NCBI RefSeq assembly: GCF_000423465.1
Contig: NZ_KE384021.1
Span: 1-64,000, forward strand
DNA length: 64,000 nt
DNA from: Propionicicella superfundia DSM 22317
GTDB lineage: Bacteria > Actinomycetota > Actinomycetes > Propionibacteriales > Propionibacteriaceae
Direction: 5' to 3'
This document shows, in pieces, positions 9,288 to 17,413 of the stretch. Position numbers and translations under genes: made by a program. How positions within the stretch are numbered: position 1 is the first letter of the stretch; each line of letters starts with the position of its first letter. The notes under the pieces are model-generated. The model searched no databases, had not been told where the DNA came from, and was given only the letters and a program-made list of their open reading frames with translations.

Positions 9288-9455
9288 TCAGTTGGCGTGT
9301 TCGACGACATCGCGGACCTCGTGCATGAGGTCCTCCCACGTCTTCGTGTCCAGGTCGATTCGACGTACGCGCGCGATCGGAAGGTACTCGTTGACGGCCT
9401 CGCGGACGATCGCGACGGCCTCGTCGTGAACGGTCGAGGCAGTGGTGGTGCTCAT
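9288..9455 (-). CDS. Small protein of unknown function upstream of cas3
   Basis: I do not recognise this gene. The ATG at 9455 gives 55 residues beginning MSTTTASTVHDEAVAIVREA. The open frame runs 28 codons further upstream, but that extension looks unlike coding sequence. The product is mostly helical, acidic, without cysteine or membrane segments, and ends in the amphipathic helix WEDLMHEVRDVVEHAN. A weak AAAGAG precedes the start. It points the same way as cas3 but is separated from it by the 40-bp palindrome, so it is probably its own transcript. It could be an island-borne accessory gene; size and composition give no function. Confidence 0.5.
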   Translation of the reverse strand: MSTTTASTVHDEAVAIVREAVNEYLPIARVRRIDLDTKTWEDLMHEVRDVVEHAN

Positions 9456-9801
9456 TGTTGCTCTTTCGTCGGATGGTCCCCCTCGCTGAGGGATCTCTGC
9501 TACCAATCCTAGACCGATCGGGGTCCGATTGCGACGCAATCTGCGCTTGTCAGCGCCGTATTGCAGGAGATTCTTTCGTCAAACGGGCGTCGGGCGGAAC
9601 AGTCGCTCGTCGCGGTTCGGGACCCGCTGTCCACCATTCGGACGAAGGTGTGAGACACAAGGGGCTTCGCGCGGACGGATCACGCGTTGTTACCGGACTG
9701 TGACCTCGGATGGGCTGCTTGAGCGTGGCGTGGTACCGACCTCCATCTGGCCAGCCCAGCCGGCGCTCGCCGGTCGAGGGAACGCGTAGGAACGAACCAC
9801 G
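9456..9801. other. Intergenic stretch with no supported gene
   Basis: No open frame here has both a plausible start and protein-like composition, and I see no RNA gene or strong hairpin. It lies between two small orphan genes on the minus strand and probably contains the promoter of the 55-residue gene. Confidence 0.5.
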
Positions 9802-10050
9802 TCAGTCGGACAGCCTCTGAAAGGCTTGCTCGGCCGTCTCGCCGATCTTGAGTCTGCCGACCTGCCCCGAGTCCGTGACGACGACGGACCCCACGCCCAT
9901 CGGCGCGGGCGTCGTGCGGTCGGACCAGGCGAACACCCAGCCGCTCTCTTCTCGGCGGGCTGAGAACAGGTCACGGCTGGCAGCCTGACTGTGCTTATCG
10001 GCCAGCACCTGGCGAGCCTCGTGTTCGATCAGTGCACGTCCCTCGGTCAC
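9802..10050 (-). CDS. YrhB/Imm35-like small immunity-type protein
   Basis: The GTG at 10050 is preceded by GGAGGGAGA and gives 82 residues; the longer frame to 10143 lacks such a site. The protein has one alpha helix (GRALIEHEARQVLADKH) followed by beta strands with the signature ESGWVFAWS and a final helix (TAEQAFQRLSD). This is the layout of the YrhB/Imm35 fold, found in immunity proteins of polymorphic-toxin loci and in orphan stress genes. No toxin partner is visible on either side, so if it is an immunity protein it is an orphan. The family call is from pattern only and moderately certain. Confidence 0.5.
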   Translation of the reverse strand: MTEGRALIEHEARQVLADKHSQAASRDLFSARREESGWVFAWSDRTTPAPMGVGSVVVTDSGQVGRLKIGETAEQAFQRLSD

Positions 10051-10416
10051 AGGATTCTCCCTCCTTGGCGTCCCACGCCACCGTTCTGACGCTGACGCCC
10101 GGCAGTTGCCCCCATACGAGGGTAGATGTCCTGGCCGTCGCATTCGCAGACCTCGCCTCCCTGCGCCTCCGCAGTCACGATCTCGCCGTCACAGTTCATG
10201 GTTGTTCGACGGCGTGGGCGCGGCTCGTCGGTTCGAATCCCCCCGGGGCGTCCAGGCGGAATGAGCGGCCCCGTATGTCGTTGGGCCGACTCGATGACTT
10301 ACCGTAGCGGTTTGAACAGCCCGGCTGCGGCTTGGGGTTGCCCGCCAAGGCGAGAAACCCCAAGCCGCGGGTGGCCGTCTGCTACAACGGAATGCACCGG
10401 GAGAAGGAGGAGCCAG
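10051..10416. other. Intergenic region with tRNA 3'-end-like fragment
   Basis: This stretch separates the minus-strand immunity-like gene from the plus-strand PLP enzyme, so it must hold both promoters. At 10227-10254 it contains a T-arm-like GTCGG, TTCGAAT, a run of C and a terminal CCA, resembling the 3' end of a tRNA gene. The T stem does not pair and no 5' half is present, so it is not a functional tRNA. It may be a decayed attachment site at the border of the CRISPR island. Confidence 0.35.
10327..10368. promoter_or_regulatory. 13-bp perfect inverted repeat before the PLP enzyme gene
   Basis: Arms GCGGCTTGGGGTT (10327-10339) and AACCCCAAGCCGC (10356-10368) are exact reverse complements around a 16-base loop, 48 bases before the start codon at 10417. 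With no T run it is less likely a terminator than an operator or a 5' UTR hairpin for the downstream gene. Confidence 0.5.
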
Positions 10417-11625
10417 ATGACCGTCCCCGACAGGCACGACCCGCGCACGGTGGGGGACGCGACGTGGGCGGTCCACGGCGGAAACGCCGTCGACGCCGGA
10501 TCGGGGGCGATCCGCACGCCGATCATCATGGCCAACGCCTATGCCCTGCCCGACGATCCGAGCAACCTCGACTGGTCGAACCCCGACCGCCTCCTGTACA
10601 CGCGCACGACCGGCGCCAACCAGCAGGCGCTGGAAGCGAAGCTCGCCGCGATGGACGGCGGCGAGGCGGCCGCCGTCTTCGCCTCGGGCGTGGCGGCTCT
10701 GCACGGAGTGTTCTTCTGCTTCCTGCGCTCCGGCGACCATGCCGTCATCTCCGACGTGGCGTACGAGGCGACATGGCGGCTGTTCACCGAGCTGCTGCCC
10801 GCGAAGTACGGCATCGAGGCGACCTTCGTGGACACGTCCGACCTGGACGCCGTACGCGCGGCGCTGCGGCCGAACACCCGGCTGATCCACACCGAGGCGA
10901 TCGCCAACCCGACGACGCGGGTGGCCGACGTCGCCGAACTGGCGGTCATCGCCCACGCTGTGGGGGCGCTCCTGAGTGTGGACTCGACCTTCTCCCCGCC
11001 ACCCCTGTACCGACCGCTCGCCGACGGCGCCGATCTCACGGTGCACTCGCTCACGAAGTACATCAACGGACACGGGGACGCGATGGGGGGTGCGGTCATC
11101 GGCTCGGCCGAGCACGTCGCCATACTCCGCCACGACGCGCTCACCGACGTGGGCGGGGTGATCTCTCCGTTCAACGCCTGGCTCATCACGCGCGGTTCGG
11201 TGACCCTGCCGCTGCGCCTCACACAGCATCAGGCGAACGCGCAGCGGGTCGCGGAGTTCCTGGCGGCCGACCCGCGCGTCGCGTACGTCGAATACCCGGG
11301 GCTGCCGTCCCACGGCCAGCACGAGCTCGCCGTGCGCCAGTTCGGGGGACGTGGCTTCGGCGGGATGCTCGCGTTCGCGCTCGACGGGGACGGTGAGTTG
11401 CAGAACCGCTTCGTGGCGCGGCTGCGCGTCATCACCTCGGCGGTGTCGCTCGGCCACGACGAGTCCCTCATCGTCCACGTGGGGCCGACGGGCCGGGGAG
11501 GCTGGGAGCGCTACCCGGAGCACTTCCAGCGGTACGGGCACCTGCGGCTGTCGGTCGGGCTGGAGGATGCCGACGATCTCGTCGCCGATCTACGGCAGGC
11601 GCTGGACGCGGTCAGGCCGGTCTGA
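10417..11625 (+). CDS. PLP-dependent trans-sulfuration enzyme (cystathionine gamma-synthase/lyase or methionine gamma-lyase family)
   Basis: This is a fold-type I PLP enzyme of the Cys/Met metabolism family, acting on cystathionine, homocysteine, O-acylhomoserine or methionine in the cytoplasm. The ATG at 10417 follows GGAGGAG at a normal distance and gives 402 residues, the usual size. The PLP-binding Lys214 lies in HSLTKYINGHG; other family marks are EAAAVFASGVAALHG, HTEAIANPTT and the SVDSTFSPP segment with the cofactor Asp. The usual YSRxxNPT motif is altered to YTRTTGANQ, so substrate cannot be inferred. It is monocistronic and convergent with the SorC gene. Confidence 0.85.
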   Translation: MTVPDRHDPRTVGDATWAVHGGNAVDAGSGAIRTPIIMANAYALPDDPSNLDWSNPDRLLYTRTTGANQQALEAKLAAMDGGEAAAVFASGVAALHGVFFCFLRSGDHAVISDVAYEATWRLFTELLPAKYGIEATFVDTSDLDAVRAALRPNTRLIHTEAIANPTTRVADVAELAVIAHAVGALLSVDSTFSPPPLYRPLADGADLTVHSLTKYINGHGDAMGGAVIGSAEHVAILRHDALTDVGGVISPFNAWLITRGSVTLPLRLTQHQANAQRVAEFLAADPRVAYVEYPGLPSHGQHELAVRQFGGRGFGGMLAFALDGDGELQNRFVARLRVITSAVSLGHDESLIVHVGPTGRGGWERYPEHFQRYGHLRLSVGLEDADDLVADLRQALDAVRPV

Positions 11626-11697
11626 CTCGTCTCGCGCCCGGGCCAGACGGCTTCTTCGGCGGGGTGGAGCTGTTCGATGAGGGGCTCCTTCTCACAG

Positions 11698-11739
11698 CGT
11701 GGAGGATTCGTGTTGGTAGTCCAACATCAACTCTCCACG
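11698..11739. terminator. Hairpin between convergent genes
   Basis: Nested arms CGTGGAG / CTCCACG (11698-11704, 11733-11739) and TGTTGG / CCAACA (11711-11716, 11721-11726) form a stem with internal loops and a TAGT tip. It lies between the plus-strand PLP enzyme and the minus-strand sugar operon and probably ends both transcripts. Confidence 0.5.
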
Positions 11740-11821
11740 TAACGCGCCCCCACTGGCACCCGGCCCGTGCCGACTGACCCAGATGCCTTCGTCCCGTGAG
11801 GTCTTGGAGAAGACCGTCCGC

Positions 11822-12847
11822 TCACCCCGACGCCTGGGTCTGGACCGGATCTGCGGCGATCGCGTGGACGCGCGGCCCCTGCTCGGTCCATCGCGCGCCC
11901 CGCTCGTCGGCGCGCCCCTCGTCGCCGAGCAGGTGGAGGGCCGTTTCGGCATCCGTGATGAGGACATCGATGAAGCCCGCGGCCAAGGCGATGGAGACGG
12001 CCGCCTTCTTCGCCGTTCCGCCGGCGAGGCAGATCTTGCGCGGGATGGCACGGAACTGGTCCTCGGTGATCGACAGGGTTCGATCGGACACGCTGGTCCC
12101 GCACCGCTCCCCGGCCGCGTTCAGGAAGACGATCGACTGGATGTCGCAGGCGGCACCCGCCTCGCGCAGGGTGGCGACGTCGTGCTCGGTGTGGTAGCCG
12201 GCGAGGCTGAGGCTGCTGTCGCTGCGGGTGGGGTCCTCGACGCTGTACAGGCATGTCTGCGCCTTCGCGGCCTCGTCCAGGGTGCCCGAGATCGACGGGG
12301 TGCGGGTGAGGAGATCGCGCTCCTCGGGGCTCTTGGCGAGCGCGGGGCAGAAGATGCGGCGGGCCCGTCCCCCCGTGAGCTCCGCCATGCGCTCGGCGAT
12401 GGTGTTGGCGTGGACCTCCAGCCCGAGGTCCTCCTGCCCTCCGATGAGGGGGATGAACTCGGCGCCGGGAAGCGTGGCCGACAGGAGATCGGCGGTCTCA
12501 CGCAGGGTGCGGCCGCAGCCGATGGCCACCTTCTCGGTGGGATGGAGCGCGCCGTCGAGATAGTCGGCCGCGGTGGCCGCGATGGCATGCTTCGACTCGG
12601 TGAAGGAACCGTCGAGGGGATCGCAGATGATGAACTCGACGCCGCGGTGCAGGACGCGCAACGCGGACTCCATCTCGGGGAAGAACCCCCGGTACCGGAT
12701 GCCGATGGTGACGGTGCCGTCGTCGCGAGCCTGTCGCAGCATGCGGGAGACCCGGACTCGGTTCACGCCCATCGCGGCGGCGATCTGCTGCTGGGTGAGG
12801 CCCCTCTCGTAGTAGAGGTAGCACACACGGGCGGGGGTGACGAACAT
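11822..12847 (-). CDS. SorC/DeoR-type sugar-phosphate-responsive transcriptional regulator
   Basis: The ATG at 12847 (preceded by GGGAGAG) gives 341 residues; the much longer frame upstream is antisense to deoC. The N-terminus (about 1-50) is a winged helix-turn-helix with the SorC signature YERGLTQQQIAAAMGVNRVRVSRML. The rest is the SorC sugar-binding domain, with GCGRTL, LIGGQEDLG and the CLAGGTAKK region that binds the phosphate group of an effector. Such regulators respond to a phosphorylated sugar made by the kinase they control. It is the last gene of a four-gene operon, so it is probably autoregulated through the TGTTCA sites upstream of the SDR gene. Confidence 0.9.
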   Translation of the reverse strand: MFVTPARVCYLYYERGLTQQQIAAAMGVNRVRVSRMLRQARDDGTVTIGIRYRGFFPEMESALRVLHRGVEFIICDPLDGSFTESKHAIAATAADYLDGALHPTEKVAIGCGRTLRETADLLSATLPGAEFIPLIGGQEDLGLEVHANTIAERMAELTGGRARRIFCPALAKSPEERDLLTRTPSISGTLDEAAKAQTCLYSVEDPTRSDSSLSLAGYHTEHDVATLREAGAACDIQSIVFLNAAGERCGTSVSDRTLSITEDQFRAIPRKICLAGGTAKKAAVSIALAAGFIDVLITDAETALHLLGDEGRADERGARWTEQGPRVHAIAADPVQTQASG

Positions 12848-12957
12848 GGCTCTCCCGTCTGGACGTCGGTGATGCGGCTGCGCCGCGGCCGGCGCCGGAG
12901 TCGGGGTCTCCGGGCGCCGGCCTGGGGGTGGGGCGGCCGTTGGTGCTGTGCTGGTCG

Positions 12958-13668
12958 TCAGCTCCGCGACGCCAGCCAGGTGCGATACTCGGCGACCAGT
13001 CCCGGAGCGCTCCGGGTGCCGATCAGGTCGACGCCCATGTCGAGCATCCAGAGGCTGGCTGCCAACGTGAACGTCCGCGGGACGCCGGAGACCTTGAGCT
13101 TCGTGTCCCCGGTCATGTTCTGCTTCATGATCCGGACCTGGCTCTCGGTGGGGAACGCCTGCGAGCCGGTGGCGGTCTTGACGTAGGTGATGCCCTCGTC
13201 GCAGCAGATCTTCGTCAGCGTCGCGATCGCGTCGTCGGTCAGGAACCCGACCTCGAAGATGAGCTTGCTGTCGGCGCCCGCGGCACGACACTGGCGCGCC
13301 AGGTCGGCCACCTCGGCGCGCACCAGGTCGAAGCCGTTCTCCTTCACGGCGCCGATGTTCGTCACCATGTCGATGCCACCGGCCCCCTGTTCGAGGGCCT
13401 CGGCGATCTCACGGGACTTCATCGTCGAGGTCATCGTCCCGTAGGGGAACGAGATGCACGCGCCGGCGACGACGTCGCTGCCGTCCAGGATGTCGACGAC
13501 GATCTTCGTCCAGCACGGGTTGAAGACGAAGCCGTAGACCTTGGTGTCGACCGCCTGCTGCGCGGCCTCACGGATGGCGGTCTCGGTCACGTCCGGTGCC
13601 AGGAGCGCCATGTCGTAATGCCTGGCGTACTCCTCGACGGTCATGGTTGGTGTTCCGAGCAGAGTCAC
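12958..13668 (-). CDS. deoC: Deoxyribose-phosphate aldolase-like class I aldolase (DeoC family)
   Basis: This 236-residue protein is a DeoC-family TIM barrel that cleaves or forms a phosphorylated aldol through a Schiff base. Visible active-site residues are Lys164 in YVKTATG (Schiff base), Lys192 in KVSGVPRT and Asp100 in GGIDMVTNIG, matching the DERA triad. The usual KTSTGF motif is KTATGS here. The start is GTG at 13668 behind AAGGAG. It lies between the FGGY kinase and the SorC gene, so its substrate is presumably the kinase product. That substrate need not be deoxyribose 5-phosphate, since FGGY kinases normally act on ketoses and polyols. Confidence 0.88.
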   Translation of the reverse strand: MTLLGTPTMTVEEYARHYDMALLAPDVTETAIREAAQQAVDTKVYGFVFNPCWTKIVVDILDGSDVVAGACISFPYGTMTSTMKSREIAEALEQGAGGIDMVTNIGAVKENGFDLVRAEVADLARQCRAAGADSKLIFEVGFLTDDAIATLTKICCDEGITYVKTATGSQAFPTESQVRIMKQNMTGDTKLKVSGVPRTFTLAASLWMLDMGVDLIGTRSAPGLVAEYRTWLASRS

Positions 13669-13705
13669 TTTCTTCTCCTTCTGGCGGTTGTGGGGTGTCT
13701 GCGGG

Positions 13706-15277
13706 TCACTGGACGTGCGTGTCCTGGAACTTCTTCAGCCGCGGGAAGACCCGCGCGCTCATGTCCTGGTACAGCTCCTTGTACAGCTCGAAGAGCTCGC
13801 CGTAGACGGGTGCGTTGGCCGGGTTCGGGTCGTATCCGGACCGGACCCGCACCATGTTCTCGATGCCCTCATGCACGTCCTTGTAGACGCCCGCTCCGAT
13901 GGCGGCGAACATCGCGGCTGCCAGCGCTGTGGCCTCGGCGGTCTCGACCGTCTCGATGCGCCGGTTGTAGACATCGGCCTGGATCTGGTTCCAGAAGTCC
14001 GACTTCGCTCCGCCGCCGATGGCGCGGATCACCTGGGGCTTGTGGCCCAGCGTCTCGTCGGCCACCTCGATCATCGTCATGGTCTCGAAACAGACGCCCT
14101 CCATGATGGCGCGCGTCACGTCGTTCTTCGTGTGCGAGAACGTGAGCCCCGTCAAGGTGGCGGAGGCGTTGACGTCGAAGTTGGGGCAGTCCTGCCCCGC
14201 CAGCCACGCCGTGTAGAGGACGCCGCGGGACCCGACCGGCGACTTCGCGGCGGCCTGCGTCAGGAGAGGGAACACGGACTCGTCCATGAGGGAGGCGAAT
14301 CCCTTCTCCTGCTGGGCGAACGTGTTCGCGTACCAGCCGAGACTGGACGCGCCGGACGAGGAGTTGCCTTCGACCTGCCAGTGCCCCGTGCCCGCGTGGC
14401 CGAGGATCGTGATCCGGCCCTGCGGGTGGACCTTGTAGGTCGAGGTGTAGGCGTGCAGGACGCCGGCGGTGCCGAAGCACATCGACATCATGCCGTCCTT
14501 GGCGACGCCGGCACCGACGGCGGCGCACCGCTGATCGCCGGCCCCGACGAACACGGGAGTCCCCTCGGCGAGGCCCGACTTCTCCGCGGCCTCCTTGCTC
14601 ACGACGCCGGCCTGGAAGCCGGGGTCGGCGCGGTCGCAGTACTTGTCGATGTCGACGCCGTACAGCTTCGCCCGCTCCGGGTCGAACTCGAAGGTGGACG
14701 CGTTCGCCAGCTTCGAGTACGGCATGCCGGGCTTGTCGTCGTAGTACGCCTCGCCGGTGTAGGCCTTGGTCATGAGGGCCTGCATGCCGACGATCTTGTA
14801 GGTCTTGTCGTACAGATCGGGGTAGTGCTTCTGGAACCACAGCACCTTGGGGAGGGTGCACAGTCCGTTCAGCGGGTACCCGGTGAACTCGTAGTCCTCC
14901 TGCTCGGTGATGCCGGCAGAGGCCCAGCGGTCGCGGACGAAGTCGAACATCTCGCCGCCCCGCAGGTCGTTCCACAACAGAATCGTGTGGAGGAAGTTCC
15001 CGTCCTTGTCCACCGGGACGAAGGTGGTGCACATGTGCGTGAAGCCGATGCCGATGATCTCCGTGGGGTCCACCCCGGAGTTGGCGATCGCCTTCTTGGT
15101 GGACTCGAACATGAGGTCGACAACCGACTGCGCGTCCTGCGCGACCCACCCGGGACGCGGGAAGTAGGTGGGCGTGTCGAGGTAGCCCACGCCGATGACG
15201 TGCCCTGTCAGATCGAAGACGACGGACTTGGTGCCCGTGGTACCGAGGTCGACGCCGACCAGATACTTGTTGGCCAT
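13706..15277 (-). CDS. FGGY-family carbohydrate kinase (xylulokinase-like)
   Basis: This 523-residue ATP-dependent sugar kinase has the two-lobed FGGY fold. The N-terminal phosphate-binding motif VGVDLGTTGTKSVVFDLTG is clear, an acidic catalytic residue lies in the FVPVDKDGN/WNDLRGGEM area, and the C-terminal nucleotide site is AIGGGAKSDFWNQIQADV. The ATG at 15277 follows AGGAGC. In this operon the preceding SDR would oxidise a polyol or aldose, this kinase would phosphorylate the product, and the DeoC-like enzyme would split it. The sequence resembles the xylulokinase branch but also FGGY members of unknown specificity. No transporter gene is present in the cluster. Confidence 0.9.
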   Translation of the reverse strand: MANKYLVGVDLGTTGTKSVVFDLTGHVIGVGYLDTPTYFPRPGWVAQDAQSVVDLMFESTKKAIANSGVDPTEIIGIGFTHMCTTFVPVDKDGNFLHTILLWNDLRGGEMFDFVRDRWASAGITEQEDYEFTGYPLNGLCTLPKVLWFQKHYPDLYDKTYKIVGMQALMTKAYTGEAYYDDKPGMPYSKLANASTFEFDPERAKLYGVDIDKYCDRADPGFQAGVVSKEAAEKSGLAEGTPVFVGAGDQRCAAVGAGVAKDGMMSMCFGTAGVLHAYTSTYKVHPQGRITILGHAGTGHWQVEGNSSSGASSLGWYANTFAQQEKGFASLMDESVFPLLTQAAAKSPVGSRGVLYTAWLAGQDCPNFDVNASATLTGLTFSHTKNDVTRAIMEGVCFETMTMIEVADETLGHKPQVIRAIGGGAKSDFWNQIQADVYNRRIETVETAEATALAAAMFAAIGAGVYKDVHEGIENMVRVRSGYDPNPANAPVYGELFELYKELYQDMSARVFPRLKKFQDTHVQ

Positions 15278-15316
15278 GGATGCTCCTGAAGAAGGGTTTG
15301 CGGCACAGCGATGTGC

Positions 15317-16105
15317 CTACTTGAAGATGACGTGGTAGATGCGGCCGCCGTCGATGTTGACGGCCTCTCCGACGATGTAGCCCGACCGCTCGCGGTCGCT
15401 GAGGAAGACGACGAGGTTTGCGATGTCCTCGGCGGTTCCGCCGCGCTTGACCGGGAGATGGCTCACGTAGGCGTCCCAGCCCTCGCGCGTGTAGCGCTGC
15501 CGCATGAAGTCGGTGTCGATCACCATGGGCCGGATGAGGTTGACGCGGATCCCGCGGGGTGCGTACTCGTTGACCATCTCGGCCATGAGCCCTTCGAGGG
15601 CGGCCTTTCCGGCCGGGTACGCGACGGAGGATCCTCCGCCGTTGAGGACGGTGCCCGAGCCCATGAGCACGATGTCTCCCGCGCCCTGCTCGAGCATGTG
15701 CGGCAGGCAGGCGCGCAGGACGAGGAAGGAGCCGTCCAGAGCGATCTTGTAGACGCGCTGGAAGGTCTCGTAGTCGGTCTCGTGCATGAGGCCGGTGGGG
15801 ATCGTCAGGCCGGCGTTGCTGAAGACGTTGTCGATCCGTCCCCATTTGTCGATGACGCGGTCGATCATCCGAGGCACGCCCACCGCGTCGGTGACGTCGC
15901 ACTCGAGGCCGAGGCATTCGACCCCGAGCGCCTCCAGTTCGGTCATCAGGCCCGCGGCCGCTTCGCGGTCGCGGTCGCTCGGATAGTAGTTGACGGCGAC
16001 ATGGGAGCCGGCTTGTGCGTATCCCCGGCAGGCGGCCGCGCCGATGCCGGTCGCGCCGCCGGTGACGAGCGACACCTGCCCTTGTAGGTCAATGGTCCAG
16101 CTCAC
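15317..16105 (-). CDS. Short-chain dehydrogenase/reductase (sugar or polyol dehydrogenase)
   Basis: This is a classical 262-residue SDR. The cofactor motif TGGATGIG lies at about 15-22, the NAG motif at SNAGL, and the catalytic Tyr-Lys pair is in SVAYPAGKAALEG; the C-terminus VGEAVNIDGGRIYH is standard. The segment NYYPSDRDREAA after the second strand lacks the acidic residue that selects NAD, so NADP is possible. The GTG at 16105 follows GAGGAGG. As first gene of the operon with the FGGY kinase and DeoC-like aldolase, it probably performs the entry oxidation of a polyol or deoxy sugar. Confidence 0.88.
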   Translation of the reverse strand: MSWTIDLQGQVSLVTGGATGIGAAACRGYAQAGSHVAVNYYPSDRDREAAAGLMTELEALGVECLGLECDVTDAVGVPRMIDRVIDKWGRIDNVFSNAGLTIPTGLMHETDYETFQRVYKIALDGSFLVLRACLPHMLEQGAGDIVLMGSGTVLNGGGSSVAYPAGKAALEGLMAEMVNEYAPRGIRVNLIRPMVIDTDFMRQRYTREGWDAYVSHLPVKRGGTAEDIANLVVFLSDRERSGYIVGEAVNIDGGRIYHVIFK

Positions 16106-16162
16106 GAATCCTCCTCGATTGTGGCTCTGGCGCTCCGCTTCGAGCGTCAGATGTGGAACTCG

Positions 16163-16217
16163 TGTTCAGCACGCTATCGGATGTTCATGGTGTGATCAAC
16201 GGATCGCGCAATGTTCA
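16163..16217. promoter_or_regulatory. Three TGTTCA direct repeats, putative SorC operator
   Basis: TGTTCA occurs at 16163-16168, 16182-16187 and 16212-16217, spaced 19 and 30 bases apart, close to two and three helical turns, within the 115 bases before the SDR start. TGAACA half-sites are known for SorC-family operators such as that of Bacillus DeoR. Binding by the operon's own regulator is inference. Confidence 0.45.
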
Positions 16218-16365
16218 ATTCATGTACACGAGTCGACGAGAAGGGTCGGTGCGGCGTCGCATGACGACTCCGGCGGAGGCCCCGAGCCGTGTGCAGGAGG
16301 TCGGCCCGGTGTCGTGTGCAGGGAGGCTGGTCCGGTGTCGTGCGCTCGGGGTGGGTACGGGGCGT

Positions 16366-16538
16366 TGACCGCCACGTTGCGAGGCATACCGGCTCGGTGG
16401 GGACCGGACGTCGGGGTCGGCCGCCAGGTTGTGAGGCATACGCCGTCGATCCGAGGCGTCGTATGCCCTGCAACGTGGCGGTCAGACCGAAGGCGCGGAG
16501 ACGACCCGCCTGGTATGCCGCACAACCTGGCGGTCACC
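16366..16538. repeat. Quartet of 25-bp repeats, two direct and two inverted (family A)
   Basis: Four copies of a motif near GACCGCCAGGTTGCGAGG + CATAC are present. Plus copies lie at 16366-16390 and 16418-16442, minus copies at 16460-16484 and 16512-16538. The same plus-plus-minus-minus order recurs at 38530-38702. The two halves can form nested hairpins. The copies differ by one to three bases each. It lies between the HAD gene stop and the promoter region of the sugar operon. It looks like a REP/BIME-type element; no associated transposase is visible. Confidence 0.8.
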
Positions 16539-16588
16539 AGTGTCAGCGGGGAGAAAACGCCCGCGTGACGCAGGCGAACGGACGGAGG

Positions 16589-17413
16589 TCAGCGGGAGGT
16601 CTCGACGGACTCCAGGAGCTCGGCGAGAACCTGCGCGACGCCGTCGGCATCGTTGGACGCCGTGATCGCGTCGGCGGCGGCGAGAGCGTCGGGGTGGGCG
16701 TTGGCGACGGCGACGCCGGTGCCTGCCCAGCGCAGCATCTCGATGTCGTTGATCCAGTCGCCGAACGCCATCACCTCGGAGGCGTCGATGCCCTCCAGGT
16801 CGCACAACCGCTGCAGGCCGCTCTGCTTGGTGACACCCTCGCCGAGGATCTCGATGAACGGGGCGCCCGCATCCGTCACATTGACCCCGGGCACCTCGAA
16901 CGACCGCGCCAGCTCGTACAGGTCGGGGATCGTCCACCCCGGCGCGCGGGCGACGACCTTCACCGACGGCTCCGAGAGCACCTCGGCGAGGGATGCCTCG
17001 GGGACGCCCTGGTCGCCGCGGTCGTGGTCGCCGGGCCGCATGAGGTCGACATAGCCGTACTCGCCCAGCAGCGTCCGGCCGATGTCGCGGACGGCGGCGA
17101 CCTTCAGGGTCGGGACCTGCTGCTTGAGCCTGCCGACGAGCTCGCGCATCGGCTCCACCTGCAGCTCGACGGAGAACCGGACGGTCTCGTCGGGCAGGGT
17201 GACGGCGTTCGCACCGTTGGCCGAGATCAGCGTCCCGGCGAAGTCGAGCTGCCGCAGGATGCGGGTCATGCTGTAGAACTGCCGTCCGCTGGCGGGCACG
17301 AACAGGACGCCGCTGTCGACGAGCGCGTGGACGATCCGGTACGTCTCGACGCTGATCGTCTTGTCGGAGCGCAGCAGCGTGCCGTCGAGGTCGGTGGCGA
17401 CGAGACGGATCAC
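16589..17413 (-). CDS. HAD-superfamily (Cof-type) sugar phosphatase
   Basis: This cytoplasmic phosphatase has 274 residues. The start is GTG at 17413, overlapping the recR stop as GTGA, so it is translated with recR. Motif I is TDLDGTLL near the N-terminus, with the nucleophile and acid Asp residues two apart. Motif II is in FVPASGRQ, and motifs III/IV lie in [14 protein letters not shown], where the usual GDxxND is complete. The Cof cap (C2) sits between them. Substrates in this family are sugar phosphates or nucleotides such as FMN and cannot be told from sequence. It is the last gene of the dnaX-ybaB-recR operon. Confidence 0.88.
   Translation of the reverse strand: MIRLVATDLDGTLLRSDKTISVETYRIVHALVDSGVLFVPASGRQFYSMTRILRQLDFAGTLISANGANAVTLPDETVRFSVELQVEPMRELVGRLKQQVPTLKVAAVRDIGRTLLGEYGYVDLMRPGDHDRGDQGVPEASLAEVLSEPSVKVVARAPGWTIPDLYELARSFEVPGVNVTDAGAPFIEILGEGVTKQSGLQRLCDLEGIDASEVMAFGDWINDIEMLRWAGTGVAVANAHPDALAAADAITASNDADGVAQVLAELLESVETSR

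Noticed and set aside
10150-10260. Full tRNA gene ending at the CCA at 10252-10254
   Set aside because: The T stem GTCGG/CCCCC does not pair, and no acceptor 5' strand complementary to the 3' end is found about 70 bases upstream.
16366-16538. Family A repeats as a CRISPR array
   Set aside because: Copies are in both orientations, with unequal gaps of 17-27 bases, which is not the layout of an array.
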